21,836 nucleotides of DNA from Craurococcus roseus (GCF_039523795.1 NZ_BAAAFZ010000115.1:1-21836), one strand, 5' to 3'; positions 15,215 to 21,836 are shown, numbered from the stretch's first letter. Numbers and translations: made by a program. Notes: generated from the letters alone by a model not told the origin.

Positions 15215-15243
15215 GGCCGCGCGGCGAAGCCCGCCGCCCGGCC
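15215..15243 (-). promoter_or_regulatory. GC-rich hairpin in the rplE-rpsN gap
   Basis: Two stacked five-pair helices (GGCCG/CGGCC outer, CGGCG/CGCCG inner) separated by a small internal loop fill most of the 63-base gap between rplE and rpsN. No U-tract follows. The rpsN Shine-Dalgarno (GGAGGA) lies just downstream and stays unpaired in this fold. Confidence 0.35.
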
Positions 15244-15255
15244 GGTTTTCCTGAA

Positions 15256-15852
15256 TCAGTTGGAAAAGGGGAGCTGGAACGCCTTGAGCAGCGCCTTCGC
15301 TTCCTTGTCCGTCTTCGCCGTCGTGACGAACTGGATGTCCATGCCGCGCACCGTGTCCACCCGGTCGTAGTTGATCTCCGGGAACACGATCTGCTCCTTC
15401 AGGCCCATGGCGTAGTTGCCCCGCCCGTCGAAGCCGCGGTTGCCCGGAATGCCGCGGAAGTCGCGGACCCGCGGGAGCGCGATGGTCACGAGCCGGTCGA
15501 GGAACTCGTACATCCTCGCCTTGCGCAGCGTGACCTTGCAGCCGATGGCCTGCCCTTCGCGGATCTTGAAGCCCGCGATGGCCTTCTTGGCCTTGGTCCG
15601 CACCGGCTTCTGGCCGGAGATCGCCGTCATGTCGGCCACCGCGGCGTCCAGCTTCTTGCTGTCGCCCGCCGCCTCGCCGACGCCCATGTTGATGACGATC
15701 TTCTCCAGCTTCGGCACTTCCATGGGGTTGCCGTAGCCGAACTCCTTGGTGAGCTCGGCCCGCACCGTGTCCACGTAGAACCGTTGCAACCGCGGCATCT
15801 CGCGCGCCACGTTGCGGTTGGGGGCGCTCTGTTCCTGCTGCTGCTCGCTCAT
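15256..15852 (-). CDS. rplE: 50S ribosomal protein L5
   Basis: L5 binds 5S rRNA and forms the inter-subunit bridge to S13, contacting P-site tRNA. The 198 residues have an N-terminal Gln/Glu-rich extension (MSEQQQEQSAPNRNVAREMP) before the canonical start; E. coli L5 has 179. Core landmarks are LEKIVINMGVGEA, ISGQKPVRTKAKKAIAGFKIREG, LPRVRDFRGIPGNRGFDGRGNYAMG, EQIVFPEINYDRVDTVRGMDI and the end LLKAFQLPFSN. The ATG overlaps the rplX stop by four bases. Confidence 0.98.
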   Translation of the reverse strand: MSEQQQEQSAPNRNVAREMPRLQRFYVDTVRAELTKEFGYGNPMEVPKLEKIVINMGVGEAAGDSKKLDAAVADMTAISGQKPVRTKAKKAIAGFKIREGQAIGCKVTLRKARMYEFLDRLVTIALPRVRDFRGIPGNRGFDGRGNYAMGLKEQIVFPEINYDRVDTVRGMDIQFVTTAKTDKEAKALLKAFQLPFSN

Positions 15853-16169
15853 GCGCCGATCACCTCGCCGGAGCGCTTGGACACCCGGACCTTTTTGCCG
15901 TCCTCCAGCGTCTTGAAGCCCACGCGGGTGGGCTTGTCGGACGCCGGGTCGATCAACGAAAGGTTCGACAGGTGGATGGGCGCTTCCTTCTCCACGATCC
16001 CGCCTGGGGCGTTCATCCCCTGCGGCTTCTGGTGGCGCTTCACCATGTTCACGCCGCGCACCAGGGCGCGTTCGTCCTTCGGCGACACGGAAAGGACCTC
16101 CCCGCGCTGCCCCTTGTCGCGCCCGGCCATCACCTGGACCCGGTCGCCCTTGCGGATCTTGGCCGCCAC
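15849..16169 (-). CDS. rplX: 50S ribosomal protein L24
   Basis: L24 is one of the two assembly-initiator proteins of the large subunit and lies near the tunnel exit. The 106 residues have an N-terminal KOW motif (IRKGDRVQVMAGRDKGQRGEVL, residues about 4-25), GVNMVKRHQKPQ and a C-terminal VGFKTLEDGKKVRVSKRSGE segment. Length matches the family (103-105). Start is GTG 16169, two bases after the rplN stop; the stop overlaps the rplE ATG. Confidence 0.98.
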   Translation of the reverse strand: MAAKIRKGDRVQVMAGRDKGQRGEVLSVSPKDERALVRGVNMVKRHQKPQGMNAPGGIVEKEAPIHLSNLSLIDPASDKPTRVGFKTLEDGKKVRVSKRSGEVIGA

Positions 16170-16171
16170 GG

Positions 16172-16540
16172 TCAGAGCACCTCCGGCGCCAGGCTGATGA
16201 TCTTCATGTACCGCTTCGCCCGCAGCTCGCGGACGACCGGCCCGAAGATGCGCGTGCCGATGGGCTCGCCCTGCTTGTTAATCAGCACGGCGGCATTGCT
16301 GTCGAAGCGGATGGCGGTGCCGTCCACCCGGCGCACCGGGTAGGAGGTGCGCACGATCACCGCGCGGTGGACCTCGCCCTTCTTCACCTTGGCGCGCGGG
16401 ATGGCCTCCTTGACGGAAACCACGATCACGTCCCCGACGCCCGCGGTCTTCCGCCGCGAGCCGCCGAGCACCTTGATGCACTGCACCCGGCGCGCGCCGG
16501 AGTTGTCGGCGACCTCCAGGTTCGATTCGGCGTGGATCAT
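16172..16540 (-). CDS. rplN: 50S ribosomal protein L14
   Basis: L14 forms bridge B8 with the 30S subunit and is the docking site of the silencing factor RsfS. The 122 residues are near invariant: MIHAESNLEVADNSGARRV, CIKVLGGSRRKTAGVGDVI, KGEVHRAVIVRTSYPVRR, IRFDSNAAVLINKQGEPIGTRIFGPVVRELR in outline, and an end in SLAPEVL. ATG start overlaps the rpsQ stop by four bases, so the S10 and spc groups are physically continuous here. Confidence 0.99.
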   Translation of the reverse strand: MIHAESNLEVADNSGARRVQCIKVLGGSRRKTAGVGDVIVVSVKEAIPRAKVKKGEVHRAVIVRTSYPVRRVDGTAIRFDSNAAVLINKQGEPIGTRIFGPVVRELRAKRYMKIISLAPEVL

Positions 16541-16839
16541 GCCGGCGCTCCTTCAACCTGCGCCACGGGGGCGGAGGCGGCGGCGCCCCGGCCGTCGTGC
16601 GGGGCGCCGTTGCGCTGCACCACCAGCCAAGCCTTGCGCTTGGAAATGGGCGGGCACTCCTCGATCTGCACGGTGTCGCCTTCCTTGCAGACGTTGCCCT
16701 CGTCGTGCGCCGCGTACTTCTTCGAGCGCCGGATGAACTTCTTGTAGAGCGGGTGCATCACGCGACGCTCGACAAGCACCGTCACGGTCTTGTCCATCTT
16801 GTCGCTGACCACCCGGCCCGTGAGGACGCGCTTCGGCAT
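16537..16839 (-). CDS. rpsQ: 30S ribosomal protein S17, with C-terminal tail
   Basis: S17 is an OB-fold primary 16S rRNA-binding protein in the 30S body. The 100 residues include MPKRVLTGRVVSDKMDKTVTV, HPLYKKFIRRSKKYAAHDE, EGDTVQIEECPPISKRKAW and the strand LVVQR. Beyond residue 78 there is a roughly 22-residue Ala/Pro/Gly-rich tail without counterpart in the 84-residue E. coli protein. ATG start, 15 bases after the rpmC stop. Confidence 0.98.
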   Translation of the reverse strand: MPKRVLTGRVVSDKMDKTVTVLVERRVMHPLYKKFIRRSKKYAAHDEGNVCKEGDTVQIEECPPISKRKAWLVVQRNGAPHDGRGAAASAPVAQVEGAPA

Positions 16840-16854
16840 AAACCGCTGGTCTCC

Positions 16855-17082
16855 TCAGCCCTTGGGTTGGTTGGCGGCGGCGGCGCGGTGCCGCTCGCCC
16901 AGGATCGTCTTGGCGCGAGCGATGTCGCGCCGCACCGCCTTGATGCGGCCCGTCGCCTCCAACTGCCCGCTGGCGCGCTGGAAACGCAGGTTGAACTGCT
17001 CCTTGCGCAGGTCGAGGACCATCGCCTTGAGCTCGTCGTCCGACTTCGCGCGGACGTCCGCGATCTTCGTGCCCGTCGCCAT
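16855..17082 (-). CDS. rpmC: 50S ribosomal protein L29
   Basis: L29 is a small helical hairpin at the tunnel exit next to L23, part of the docking site for trigger factor and SRP. The 75 residues include DVRAKSDDELKAMVLDLRKEQFNLRFQRASGQLE and the second helix IKAVRRDIARAKTILGER in outline, then a short Ala/Asn/Gln tail. The ATG at 17082 shares one base with the rplP stop (TGATG) and has GGAGG seven bases upstream, which decides against the GTG one codon earlier. Confidence 0.97.
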   Translation of the reverse strand: MATGTKIADVRAKSDDELKAMVLDLRKEQFNLRFQRASGQLEATGRIKAVRRDIARAKTILGERHRAAAANQPKG

Positions 17083-17510
17083 CACGCCGCCTCCGCCGCG
17101 CCGCCGACGCGCACCACGATCTTCGTGCGGATCGGCAGCTTCGCCGCGCCAAGGGTCAGGGCCTCGCGGGCCGTGTCCGTCGGAACGCCGTCGATCTCGA
17201 ACATGATGCGGCCCGGCTTGATCCGCGCCACCCAGTACTCGGGCGAGCCCTTGCCCGAGCCCATGCGGACCTCGGCCGGCTTGGTCGAGACCGGCACGTC
17301 CGGGAAGATGCGTATCCACACGCGGCCCTGGCGCTTCATGGCGCGGGTGATCGCGCGCCGCGCCGCCTCGATCTGGCGGGCCGTGACGCGCTCGGGTTCC
17401 AACGCCTTGAGGCCGTACCCGCCGAAGCTCAGGGAGAATCCCCCCTTCGCCAAGCCGTGGATGCGGCCCTTGTGGGCCTTGCGGAATTTCGTGCGCTTAG
17501 GCTGAAGCAT
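17082..17510 (-). CDS. rplP: 50S ribosomal protein L16
   Basis: L16 is a late-assembly protein at the A-site tRNA elbow. The 142 residues include MLQPKRTKFRKAHKGRIHG, FGGYGLKALEPERVTARQIEAARRAI in outline, GRVWIRIFPDVPVSTKPAEVRMGSGKG, YWVARIKPGRIMFE and AAKLPIRTKIVVR. The conserved Arg in the VRMGSGKG segment corresponds to the residue hydroxylated in E. coli L16. The C-terminus adds a few Ala/Glu residues. ATG start 12 bases after the rpsC stop. Confidence 0.98.
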   Translation of the reverse strand: MLQPKRTKFRKAHKGRIHGLAKGGFSLSFGGYGLKALEPERVTARQIEAARRAITRAMKRQGRVWIRIFPDVPVSTKPAEVRMGSGKGSPEYWVARIKPGRIMFEIDGVPTDTAREALTLGAAKLPIRTKIVVRVGGAAEAA

Positions 17511-17522
17511 TTCGAACCATCC

Positions 17523-18200
17523 TCAGCGCTGCGGCGCCTGCTCGGCCGCGCGCTTGTCCTGCGCCAGCGGGTCGTGCGCCAGAACCTCGCCCTTGAAGAT
17601 CCAGACCTTCACGCCGCAGGTGCCGTAGGTCGTCTTGGCGGTGGCGGTGCCGAAGTCGATGTCGGCGCGCAGCGTGTGCAGCGGCACGCGGCCTTCGCGG
17701 TACCACTCCATGCGGGCGATCTCGGCGCCGCCGAGCCGGCCGGAGCAGTTGATGCGGATGCCGCCGGCGCCGAGGCGCATGGCGCTCTGCACCGCGCGCT
17801 TCATGGCGCGCCGGAAGGCCACCCGGCGCTCGAGCTGCTGCGCGATGTTCTCCGCCACCAGCGTCGCATCGATCTCGGGCTTCCGGATCTCGACGATGTT
17901 CAGCGAGACCTCGGCGTTGGCGAGCTTGGCGAGGTCCTTGCGGAGCACCTCGATGTCCGCGCCCTTCTTGCCGATCACGACGCCCGGCCGCGCGGCGTGG
18001 ATCGTCACGCGCGGCTTCTTCGCCGGGCGCTCGATCACAACGCGGCTGACGCCCGCGCCGCGGAGGCGGGTGCGCAGCTTCTCGCGCAGCTTCAGGTCCT
18101 CGTGGAGCAAGCGCGAATAATCGTCGCCCGCGAACCAGCGGCTGTCCCAGGTCCGGTTGATGCCGAGCCGGAAGCCGATCGGATTGACCTTCTGACCCAT
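17523..18200 (-). CDS. rpsC: 30S ribosomal protein S3
   Basis: S3 lines the mRNA entry tunnel with S4 and S5 and contributes to helicase activity. The 225 residues start MGQKVNPIGFRLGINRTWDS. They carry a type II KH domain with the GKKG loop at 77-80, IVEIRKPEIDATLVAENIAQQLE, and the C-terminal domain RLGAGGIRINCSGRLGGAEIAR, HTLRADIDFGTATAKTTYG. The last residues are Gln/Ala-rich. ATG start one base after the rplV stop, with AGAGG upstream inside rplV. Confidence 0.99.
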   Translation of the reverse strand: MGQKVNPIGFRLGINRTWDSRWFAGDDYSRLLHEDLKLREKLRTRLRGAGVSRVVIERPAKKPRVTIHAARPGVVIGKKGADIEVLRKDLAKLANAEVSLNIVEIRKPEIDATLVAENIAQQLERRVAFRRAMKRAVQSAMRLGAGGIRINCSGRLGGAEIARMEWYREGRVPLHTLRADIDFGTATAKTTYGTCGVKVWIFKGEVLAHDPLAQDKRAAEQAPQR

Positions 18201-18201
18201 G

Positions 18202-18612
18202 TCAGGCCGCCTCTTGCTGCGGCGTCGGTTCCGCCGTCTGCTGCTGCTGCTCGGCCACCACGATGGTCAGGTGGCTGAACCACTTCTCGACGCGCGCCGA
18301 GCGCCCACGGCCGCGGGCGTGGAAGCGTTTCATCACGATCGCCCGGCCGACCTCCACACGTGACACGACGAGCTGGTCCACGTCGAGCCGGTGGTTGTTC
18401 TCGGCGTTGGCGACGGCGCTCTCCAGCGTCTTCTTCACGGTCTGGGCGATGCGGCGCTTGCTGAAGGTCAGCGTGGCTATCGCGTCCTGCGCGCTCCGGC
18501 CCCGGATCAGGCCGGCCACGAGGCCCAGCTTGCGCGGGCTCACCCGGATGTTCCGCGTGATGGCCTGCGCCTCGGTGTCGGCGAGATCGCGCTCGCGCTT
18601 CGGCTTGCCCAT
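18202..18612 (-). CDS. rplV: 50S ribosomal protein L22, with Gln-rich tail
   Basis: L22 spans the 50S subunit; its beta-hairpin lines the exit tunnel and is a site of macrolide resistance. The 136 residues have an N-terminal extension (about 20) before TRNIRVSPRKLGLVAGLIRG, then LTFSKRRIAQTVKKTLESAVANAENN in outline and the hairpin around MKRFHARGRGRSARVEKW. A roughly 18-residue Gln/Pro/Ala tail (EQQQQTAEPTPQQEAA) extends beyond the 110-residue E. coli form. ATG 18612 lies four bases after the rpsS stop. The frame is open further upstream within rpsS, but those residues are not L22-like; the ribosome site is weak. Confidence 0.96.
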   Translation of the reverse strand: MGKPKRERDLADTEAQAITRNIRVSPRKLGLVAGLIRGRSAQDAIATLTFSKRRIAQTVKKTLESAVANAENNHRLDVDQLVVSRVEVGRAIVMKRFHARGRGRSARVEKWFSHLTIVVAEQQQQTAEPTPQQEAA

Positions 18613-18616
18613 CGGA

Positions 18617-18895
18617 TCAGCCCCGCTTCGCTTTCTTGTCCGCCGCGTGACTGGTGAAGGTGCGCGTCGGCGAGAACTCGCCGAACTTGTGCCCAACCAT
18701 GTTCTCCGTGACCTGCACCGGGATGAACTTCTTCCCGTTGTAGACGCCGAAGACCAAGCCCACGAACTGCGGCAGGATCGTGCTGCGGCGCGACCAGATC
18801 TTGATGACCTCGTTGCGCCCGGACGCCCGTGCGGCTTCCGCCTTGTTCAACAGGTAGCCGTCCACGAACGGCCCCTTCCATACGCTGCGCGGCAT
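18617..18895 (-). CDS. rpsS: 30S ribosomal protein S19
   Basis: S19 forms a complex with S13 in the 30S head and contacts the A-site finger. The 92 residues are standard: MPRSVWKGPFVDGYLLNKAE, IKIWSRRSTILPQFVGLVFGVYNGKKFIPV in outline, TENMVGHKFGEFSPTRTFTSHAADKKAKRG in outline. ATG start six bases after the rplB stop with an AAGGG ribosome site inside the end of rplB. Confidence 0.98.
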   Translation of the reverse strand: MPRSVWKGPFVDGYLLNKAEAARASGRNEVIKIWSRRSTILPQFVGLVFGVYNGKKFIPVQVTENMVGHKFGEFSPTRTFTSHAADKKAKRG

Positions 18896-18901
18896 GGCCT
18901 A

Positions 18902-19738
18902 TCAGCCCTTCGTCGCGTGGCGGCGCCGGATGATGAGCCGGTCGGTCCGCTTGTTGCTGCGCGTCTTCGCGCCCTTGGTCGGCTTGCCCCACGGCGTCAC
19001 CGGGTGCCGGCCGCCGCTCGTTCGGCCCTCGCCGCCGCCGTGCGGGTGATCCACCGGGTTCATCACCACGCCGCGGTTGTGCGGGCGGCGGCCGAGCCAC
19101 CGGGAGCGGCCCGCCTTGCCGATCTGCTGGTTCGAGTTGTCCGGATTGGACACCGCCCCGATGGTCGCCATGCACTCGGCGCGGACGGTGCGCACCTCGC
19201 CCGACATCAGCTTGAGCTGGGCGTAGCCGATGTCCTTGCCGACGAGCTGGACGAAGGTGCCCGCGGAACGCGCGATCTTGCCGCCCGCTCCGGCCTTCAT
19301 CTCCACGTTGTGGACGATGGTGCCGACCGGGATGGACGACAGCGGCATCGCGTTGCCGGGCTTGATGTCCGCCCGCTCGGCCGCCACCACGCTGTCGCCG
19401 GCCTTCAGCCGTTGGGGCGCGATGATGTAGGACAGCTCGCCGTCCTGGTACTTCAGCAGCGCGATCCAGGCGGTGCGGTTGGGGTCGTACTCCAGGCGCT
19501 CGACCGTCGCCGGCACGCCGAACTTGGCGCGGCGCTTGAAGTCCACCAAGCGGTAGGTCCGCTTGTGGCCGCCGCCGCGGAACCGCACAGTGGTGCGCCC
19601 GTGGTTGTTGCGCCCGCCCGAGGAGTGCTTCCCCTCCGTGAGCTGCTTGACCGGCTTGCCCTTCCACAGCTCGTCGCGGCGGACGAGGATCGTCCCGCGC
19701 AGGCTGGGGGTGATGGGGTTGAAGCTTCTCAGCGCCAT
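18902..19738 (-). CDS. rplB: 50S ribosomal protein L2
   Basis: L2 is among the most conserved 50S proteins; it supports subunit association and the peptidyl-transferase centre. The 278 residues include MALRSFNPITPSLRGT, GGRNNHGRTTVRFRGGGHKR, LKAGDSVVA, the SH3-like domain with GNAMPLSSIPVGTIVHNVE and the C-terminal signature NPVDHPHGGGEG (about 227-238) with its conserved histidine, then GRHPVTPWGKPTKG. Length matches E. coli (273). The ATG is four bases after the rplW stop; no strong ribosome site, so coupling is likely. Confidence 0.99.
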   Translation of the reverse strand: MALRSFNPITPSLRGTILVRRDELWKGKPVKQLTEGKHSSGGRNNHGRTTVRFRGGGHKRTYRLVDFKRRAKFGVPATVERLEYDPNRTAWIALLKYQDGELSYIIAPQRLKAGDSVVAAERADIKPGNAMPLSSIPVGTIVHNVEMKAGAGGKIARSAGTFVQLVGKDIGYAQLKLMSGEVRTVRAECMATIGAVSNPDNSNQQIGKAGRSRWLGRRPHNRGVVMNPVDHPHGGGEGRTSGGRHPVTPWGKPTKGAKTRSNKRTDRLIIRRRHATKG

Positions 19739-19742
19739 GGGA

Positions 19743-20075
19743 TCACGCGAGCCCCGTCGTAAGGTCGATGCTCTGCCCTTCGGCGAGCCGGACCATCGCT
19801 TTCTTCCAATCGGACCGCTGGCCCTGGCGGCCGCGGAACCGCTTCGTCTTGCCCTTCACCACCATCGTGTTGACGGCGAGGACCTTGACGTTGAACAGGC
19901 CCTCCACCGCCGCCTTGATCTCCGGCTTGGTGGCATCGATCTGCACCTTGAACACCACCTGGTTCTGCTCGGAGAGGGCGGTGGCCTTCTCGGTGATCAG
20001 CGGCGAGAGGATGGTCTGGTACATCCTCTCCTTGGAGATGACCGGCCGCTTCGCCGGTGCGGCAGCGTCGCTCAC
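19743..20075 (-). CDS. rplW: 50S ribosomal protein L23
   Basis: L23 is at the tunnel exit, the main docking point for trigger factor and the SRP. The 110 residues have a 10-residue Ala/Pro-rich start, then MYQTILSPLITEKATALSEQNQVVF in outline, IDATKPEIKAAVEGLFNVKVLAVNTM in outline and KGKTKRFRGRQGQRSDWKKAMVRL in outline. The GTG start at 20075 overlaps the rplD stop by four bases (GTGA). Stop four bases before rplB. Confidence 0.98.
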   Translation of the reverse strand: MSDAAAPAKRPVISKERMYQTILSPLITEKATALSEQNQVVFKVQIDATKPEIKAAVEGLFNVKVLAVNTMVVKGKTKRFRGRQGQRSDWKKAMVRLAEGQSIDLTTGLA

Positions 20076-20686
20076 GACAGGCGCTCCTTCAGGGCTTCGA
20101 CGCCTTGCCGAGTCACCGCGAGGACATCGTACTTCAGGATGTCGTAAACGTTCGCGCCGACGGTCGGCATGACCTGCACGTTCGGCAGGTTGCGGACCGA
20201 GCGGCCGAAGCCTTCGTCCACCGCGGCATCCACGATGAGCGCGCTCTTCCAGCCGAGCGCGCGGACGGACTTCGCCACCTCGCCGGTCTTGCCGGCGGCG
20301 CCCGCCAGGTCGAGGACGACGAGCTTGCCGTCCTTCGCCTTCTGGCTCAGCGCGCTGATGAGGCCGAGGCGCCGGACCTTCTTGTTCAGGCTGTAGCCGT
20401 GGTCGCGCACGACCGGACCGTGGACAATGCCGCCGGTGCGGAACTGCGGCGCGCGCAAGGAGCCCTGCCGCGCGTTGCCGGTGCCCTTCTGCCGGTACGG
20501 CTTCTTGGTCGTGCCGGACACCTCGCCCATGCCCTTGACCTTGTGGGTCCCGGCGCGGCGCTTGGCGAGCTGCCAGTGGACGACGCGCGCCATGATGTCC
20601 GCGCGCGGCTCGGCGCCGAAGAACTCGTCCGGCAACTCGATGTCGCCGGCGGCGGCGTTCGACAGGGTGACGACTGGAACCTGCAT
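20072..20686 (-). CDS. rplD: 50S ribosomal protein L4
   Basis: L4 reaches into the exit tunnel constriction through its long loop. In gammaproteobacteria it also autoregulates the S10 operon; here tuf lies 29 bases upstream of rpsJ, so no comparable S10 leader exists. The 204 residues include LPDEFFGAEPRADIMARVVHWQLA in outline, the loop TKKPYRQKGTGNARQGSLRAPQFRTGG in outline, HGPVVRDHGYSLNKKVRRLGL and the C-terminal LRNLPNVQV-like segment (NLPNVQVMPTVGANVYDIL). ATG start five bases after the rplC stop. Confidence 0.98.
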   Translation of the reverse strand: MQVPVVTLSNAAAGDIELPDEFFGAEPRADIMARVVHWQLAKRRAGTHKVKGMGEVSGTTKKPYRQKGTGNARQGSLRAPQFRTGGIVHGPVVRDHGYSLNKKVRRLGLISALSQKAKDGKLVVLDLAGAAGKTGEVAKSVRALGWKSALIVDAAVDEGFGRSVRNLPNVQVMPTVGANVYDILKYDVLAVTRQGVEALKERLS

Positions 20687-20691
20687 GGCGA

Positions 20692-21423
20692 TCAGCCCTC
20701 GGCCGGAGCCGCAGCGGCGGCGTTGTCGGCGGCGGCGCCCAGGGTCGCGGCCGGGAACGGCGCTTCGGCGTGCCGCGCGCGCTTCACCGCGTCGCGCACC
20801 AGCACGTAGCCGCCCTTCGGGCCCGGCACGGCGCCGTGGACCAGCAGCAGGCCGCGCTCCACATCGTGGCCCGCGATCTCCAGGTTCTGCGTCGTCACGC
20901 GCTCCACGCCGAGGTGGCCCGCCATCTTCTTGTTCTTGAACGTCTTGCCCGGGTCCTGCCGGTTGCCGGTGGAGCCGTGACTGCGGTGGCTGATGGAAAC
21001 GCCGTGCGTCGCCTCCAGGCCGGCGAAGTTCCAGCGCTTCATGGCGCCGGCGAAGCCCTTGCCCTTCGTGGTGCCGGTGACGTCCACCTTCTGGCCCTTG
21101 ACGAAGTGCTCGACGGACAACTGCGTGCCCGGCTGCAGCGCCGCGTCGGCGCCGACGCGGAACTCCACCAGCTTGCGCGGCGCCTGCACGCCGGCCTTGG
21201 CGAAGTGGCCGCGGTTGGCCTTGGTGACGTTCTTCGGCTTGGCTTGCCCGATGCCGAGCTGCAGCGCCTCGTACCCGTCCTTGTCGGCGGTGCGGCGGGC
21301 GACGACGCGCACCTCATCCAGGTGCAGCACGGTCACGGGCACGGTGCTGCCGTCGGCGTTGAACAGACGGGTCATGCCCAGCTTGCGCGCGATCAGGCCC
21401 GTCCGTCCGTTTTTGGCGGCCAT
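20692..21423 (-). CDS. rplC: 50S ribosomal protein L3, with Ala-rich tail
   Basis: L3 initiates 50S assembly with L24 and its loop approaches the peptidyl-transferase centre. The 243 residues start MAAKNGRTGLIARKLGMTRL and include VDVTGTTKGKGFAGAMKRWNF, SHRSHGSTGNRQDPGKTFKNKKMAGHLG in outline. The Gln of GNRQDPG (Gln156) is the equivalent of the PrmB-methylated residue. The C-terminus carries an Ala-rich tail (NAAAAAPAEG) beyond the 209-residue E. coli form. ATG start 21 bases after rpsJ; its GAGG ribosome site falls inside a small inverted repeat. Confidence 0.98.
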   Translation of the reverse strand: MAAKNGRTGLIARKLGMTRLFNADGSTVPVTVLHLDEVRVVARRTADKDGYEALQLGIGQAKPKNVTKANRGHFAKAGVQAPRKLVEFRVGADAALQPGTQLSVEHFVKGQKVDVTGTTKGKGFAGAMKRWNFAGLEATHGVSISHRSHGSTGNRQDPGKTFKNKKMAGHLGVERVTTQNLEIAGHDVERGLLLVHGAVPGPKGGYVLVRDAVKRARHAEAPFPAATLGAAADNAAAAAPAEG

Positions 21424-21426
21424 GAG

Positions 21427-21439
21427 TGAGGCTCCCTCA
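21427..21439 (-). promoter_or_regulatory. Small inverted repeat over the rplC ribosome site
   Basis: On the - strand TGAGG and CCTCA (21435-21439 and 21427-21431) pair across a three-base loop, in the 21-base rpsJ-rplC gap. The GAGG/GGGAG that should serve as the rplC Shine-Dalgarno lies in the stem and loop. The stem is short and may melt readily. Confidence 0.3.
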
Positions 21440-21444
21440 GACGG

Positions 21445-21753
21445 TCAGATCTTAATTTCGACGTCCACGCCAGCGGCGAGGTCGAGCTTCATCAGCGCGT
21501 CCACGGTCTGCGGCGTAGGGTCGACGATGTCGAGCAGGCGGCGGTGGGTCCGGATCTCGAACTGCTCGCGGCTCTTCTTGTCCACATGCGGCGACCGGTT
21601 GACCGTGAAGCGCTCGATCTGGGTCGGCAGGGGGATGGGGCCGCGCACGCGCGCGCCCGTCCGCTTGGCTGTGCTGACGATCTCCCGCGTGCTGCCGTCG
21701 AGCACGCGGTGATCGAACGCCTTGAGGCGTATGCGGATGTTTTGGCTGTCCAT
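21445..21753 (-). CDS. rpsJ: 30S ribosomal protein S10 (NusE)
   Basis: S10 is in the 30S head and also acts as NusE in transcription antitermination and NusG-mediated coupling. The 102 residues are typical: SQNIRIRLKAFDHRVLDGSTREIVSTAKRTGA in outline, GPIPLPTQIERFTVNRSPHVDKKSREQFEIRTHRR in outline and LLDIVDPTPQTVDALMKLDLAAGVDVEIKI in outline. ATG start with GGCAGGA upstream. First gene of the S10 group; it lies only 29 bases from the tuf stop, so it is probably cotranscribed with the upstream str-type genes. Confidence 0.99.
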   Translation of the reverse strand: MDSQNIRIRLKAFDHRVLDGSTREIVSTAKRTGARVRGPIPLPTQIERFTVNRSPHVDKKSREQFEIRTHRRLLDIVDPTPQTVDALMKLDLAAGVDVEIKI

Positions 21754-21782
21754 CGTCCTGCCGCCCGGCTTCTTTTCTCTGG

Positions 21783-21836
21783 CTACTTGGTGATCTTGGC
21801 GACGACGCCGGCGCCGACGGTGCGGCCGCCCTCGCG
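21783..21836 (-). CDS. tuf: Elongation factor Tu, C-terminal end (partial)
   Basis: The last 17 codons and the TAG stop of a gene entering from the right edge. They read REGGRTVGAGVVAKITK, the characteristic EF-Tu C-terminus in domain III. EF-Tu delivers aminoacyl-tRNA to the ribosome as a GTP complex. Its place immediately before rpsJ matches the rpsL-rpsG-fusA-tuf order that usually precedes the S10 group. Only the extreme end is visible, but the sequence is diagnostic. Confidence 0.95.
   Translation of the reverse strand, partial: REGGRTVGAGVVAKITK

Noticed and set aside
21754..21782. L4-responsive S10 leader upstream of rpsJ
   Set aside because: The tuf-rpsJ gap is only 29 bases with no hairpin of the kind known in gammaproteobacteria.

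Overview
The window comes from a very GC-rich genome (roughly 70 percent by eye, not computed) of an alphaproteobacterium, most likely a Rhodospirillales-type organism. Three things point there: the flagellar order fliH-fliN-flbD-flhA-flhF-flhG, with an FlbD-type sigma-54 activator inside the operon; an S10-spc-alpha ribosomal supercluster that carries adk between secY and rpsM and lacks rpmJ and rpsD; and a zinc-free 101-residue S14. The lineage call is inference from gene order and protein character only.

Bases 1-5797 (+ strand) hold the distal part of a flagellar operon. The end of fliH (export ATPase regulator) is followed by fliN (C-ring), flbD (sigma-54 activator), flhA (export gate), flhF (SRP-type GTPase) and flhG (MinD-type ATPase). 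Genes overlap or abut at almost every junction (ATGA, GTGA), so this is one translationally coupled unit. Bases 5798-5952 are a leader with two inverted repeats. Bases 5953-7035 encode a secreted OmpA-family outer-membrane protein, followed by a strong symmetric terminator (7059-7091).

Bases 7092-7539 contain no gene I can support. From 7540 to the right edge everything is on the - strand. Read in the direction of transcription the order is tuf (3' end), rpsJ, rplC, rplD, rplW, rplB, rpsS, rplV, rpsC, rplP, rpmC, rpsQ, rplN, rplX, rplE, rpsN, rpsH, rplF, rplR, rpsE, rpmD, rplO, secY, adk, rpsM, rpsK, rpoA, rplQ. This is the core translation, secretion and transcription supercluster, converging on the flagellar/ompA block.

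The gene content is largely conventional and I see no new multi-gene defence, mobile or biosynthetic system. The most interesting points are: an extended RNA structure in the 150-nt adk-rpsM gap; the fact that each gap over 60 nt in the ribosomal block carries a GC-rich hairpin without a U-tract; an FlhF/FlhG pair that diverges from the canonical motifs; a Thr-to-Ser change in the GAFTGA loop of FlbD; low-complexity tails on many ribosomal proteins; and the shared bidirectional terminator between the two convergent blocks.
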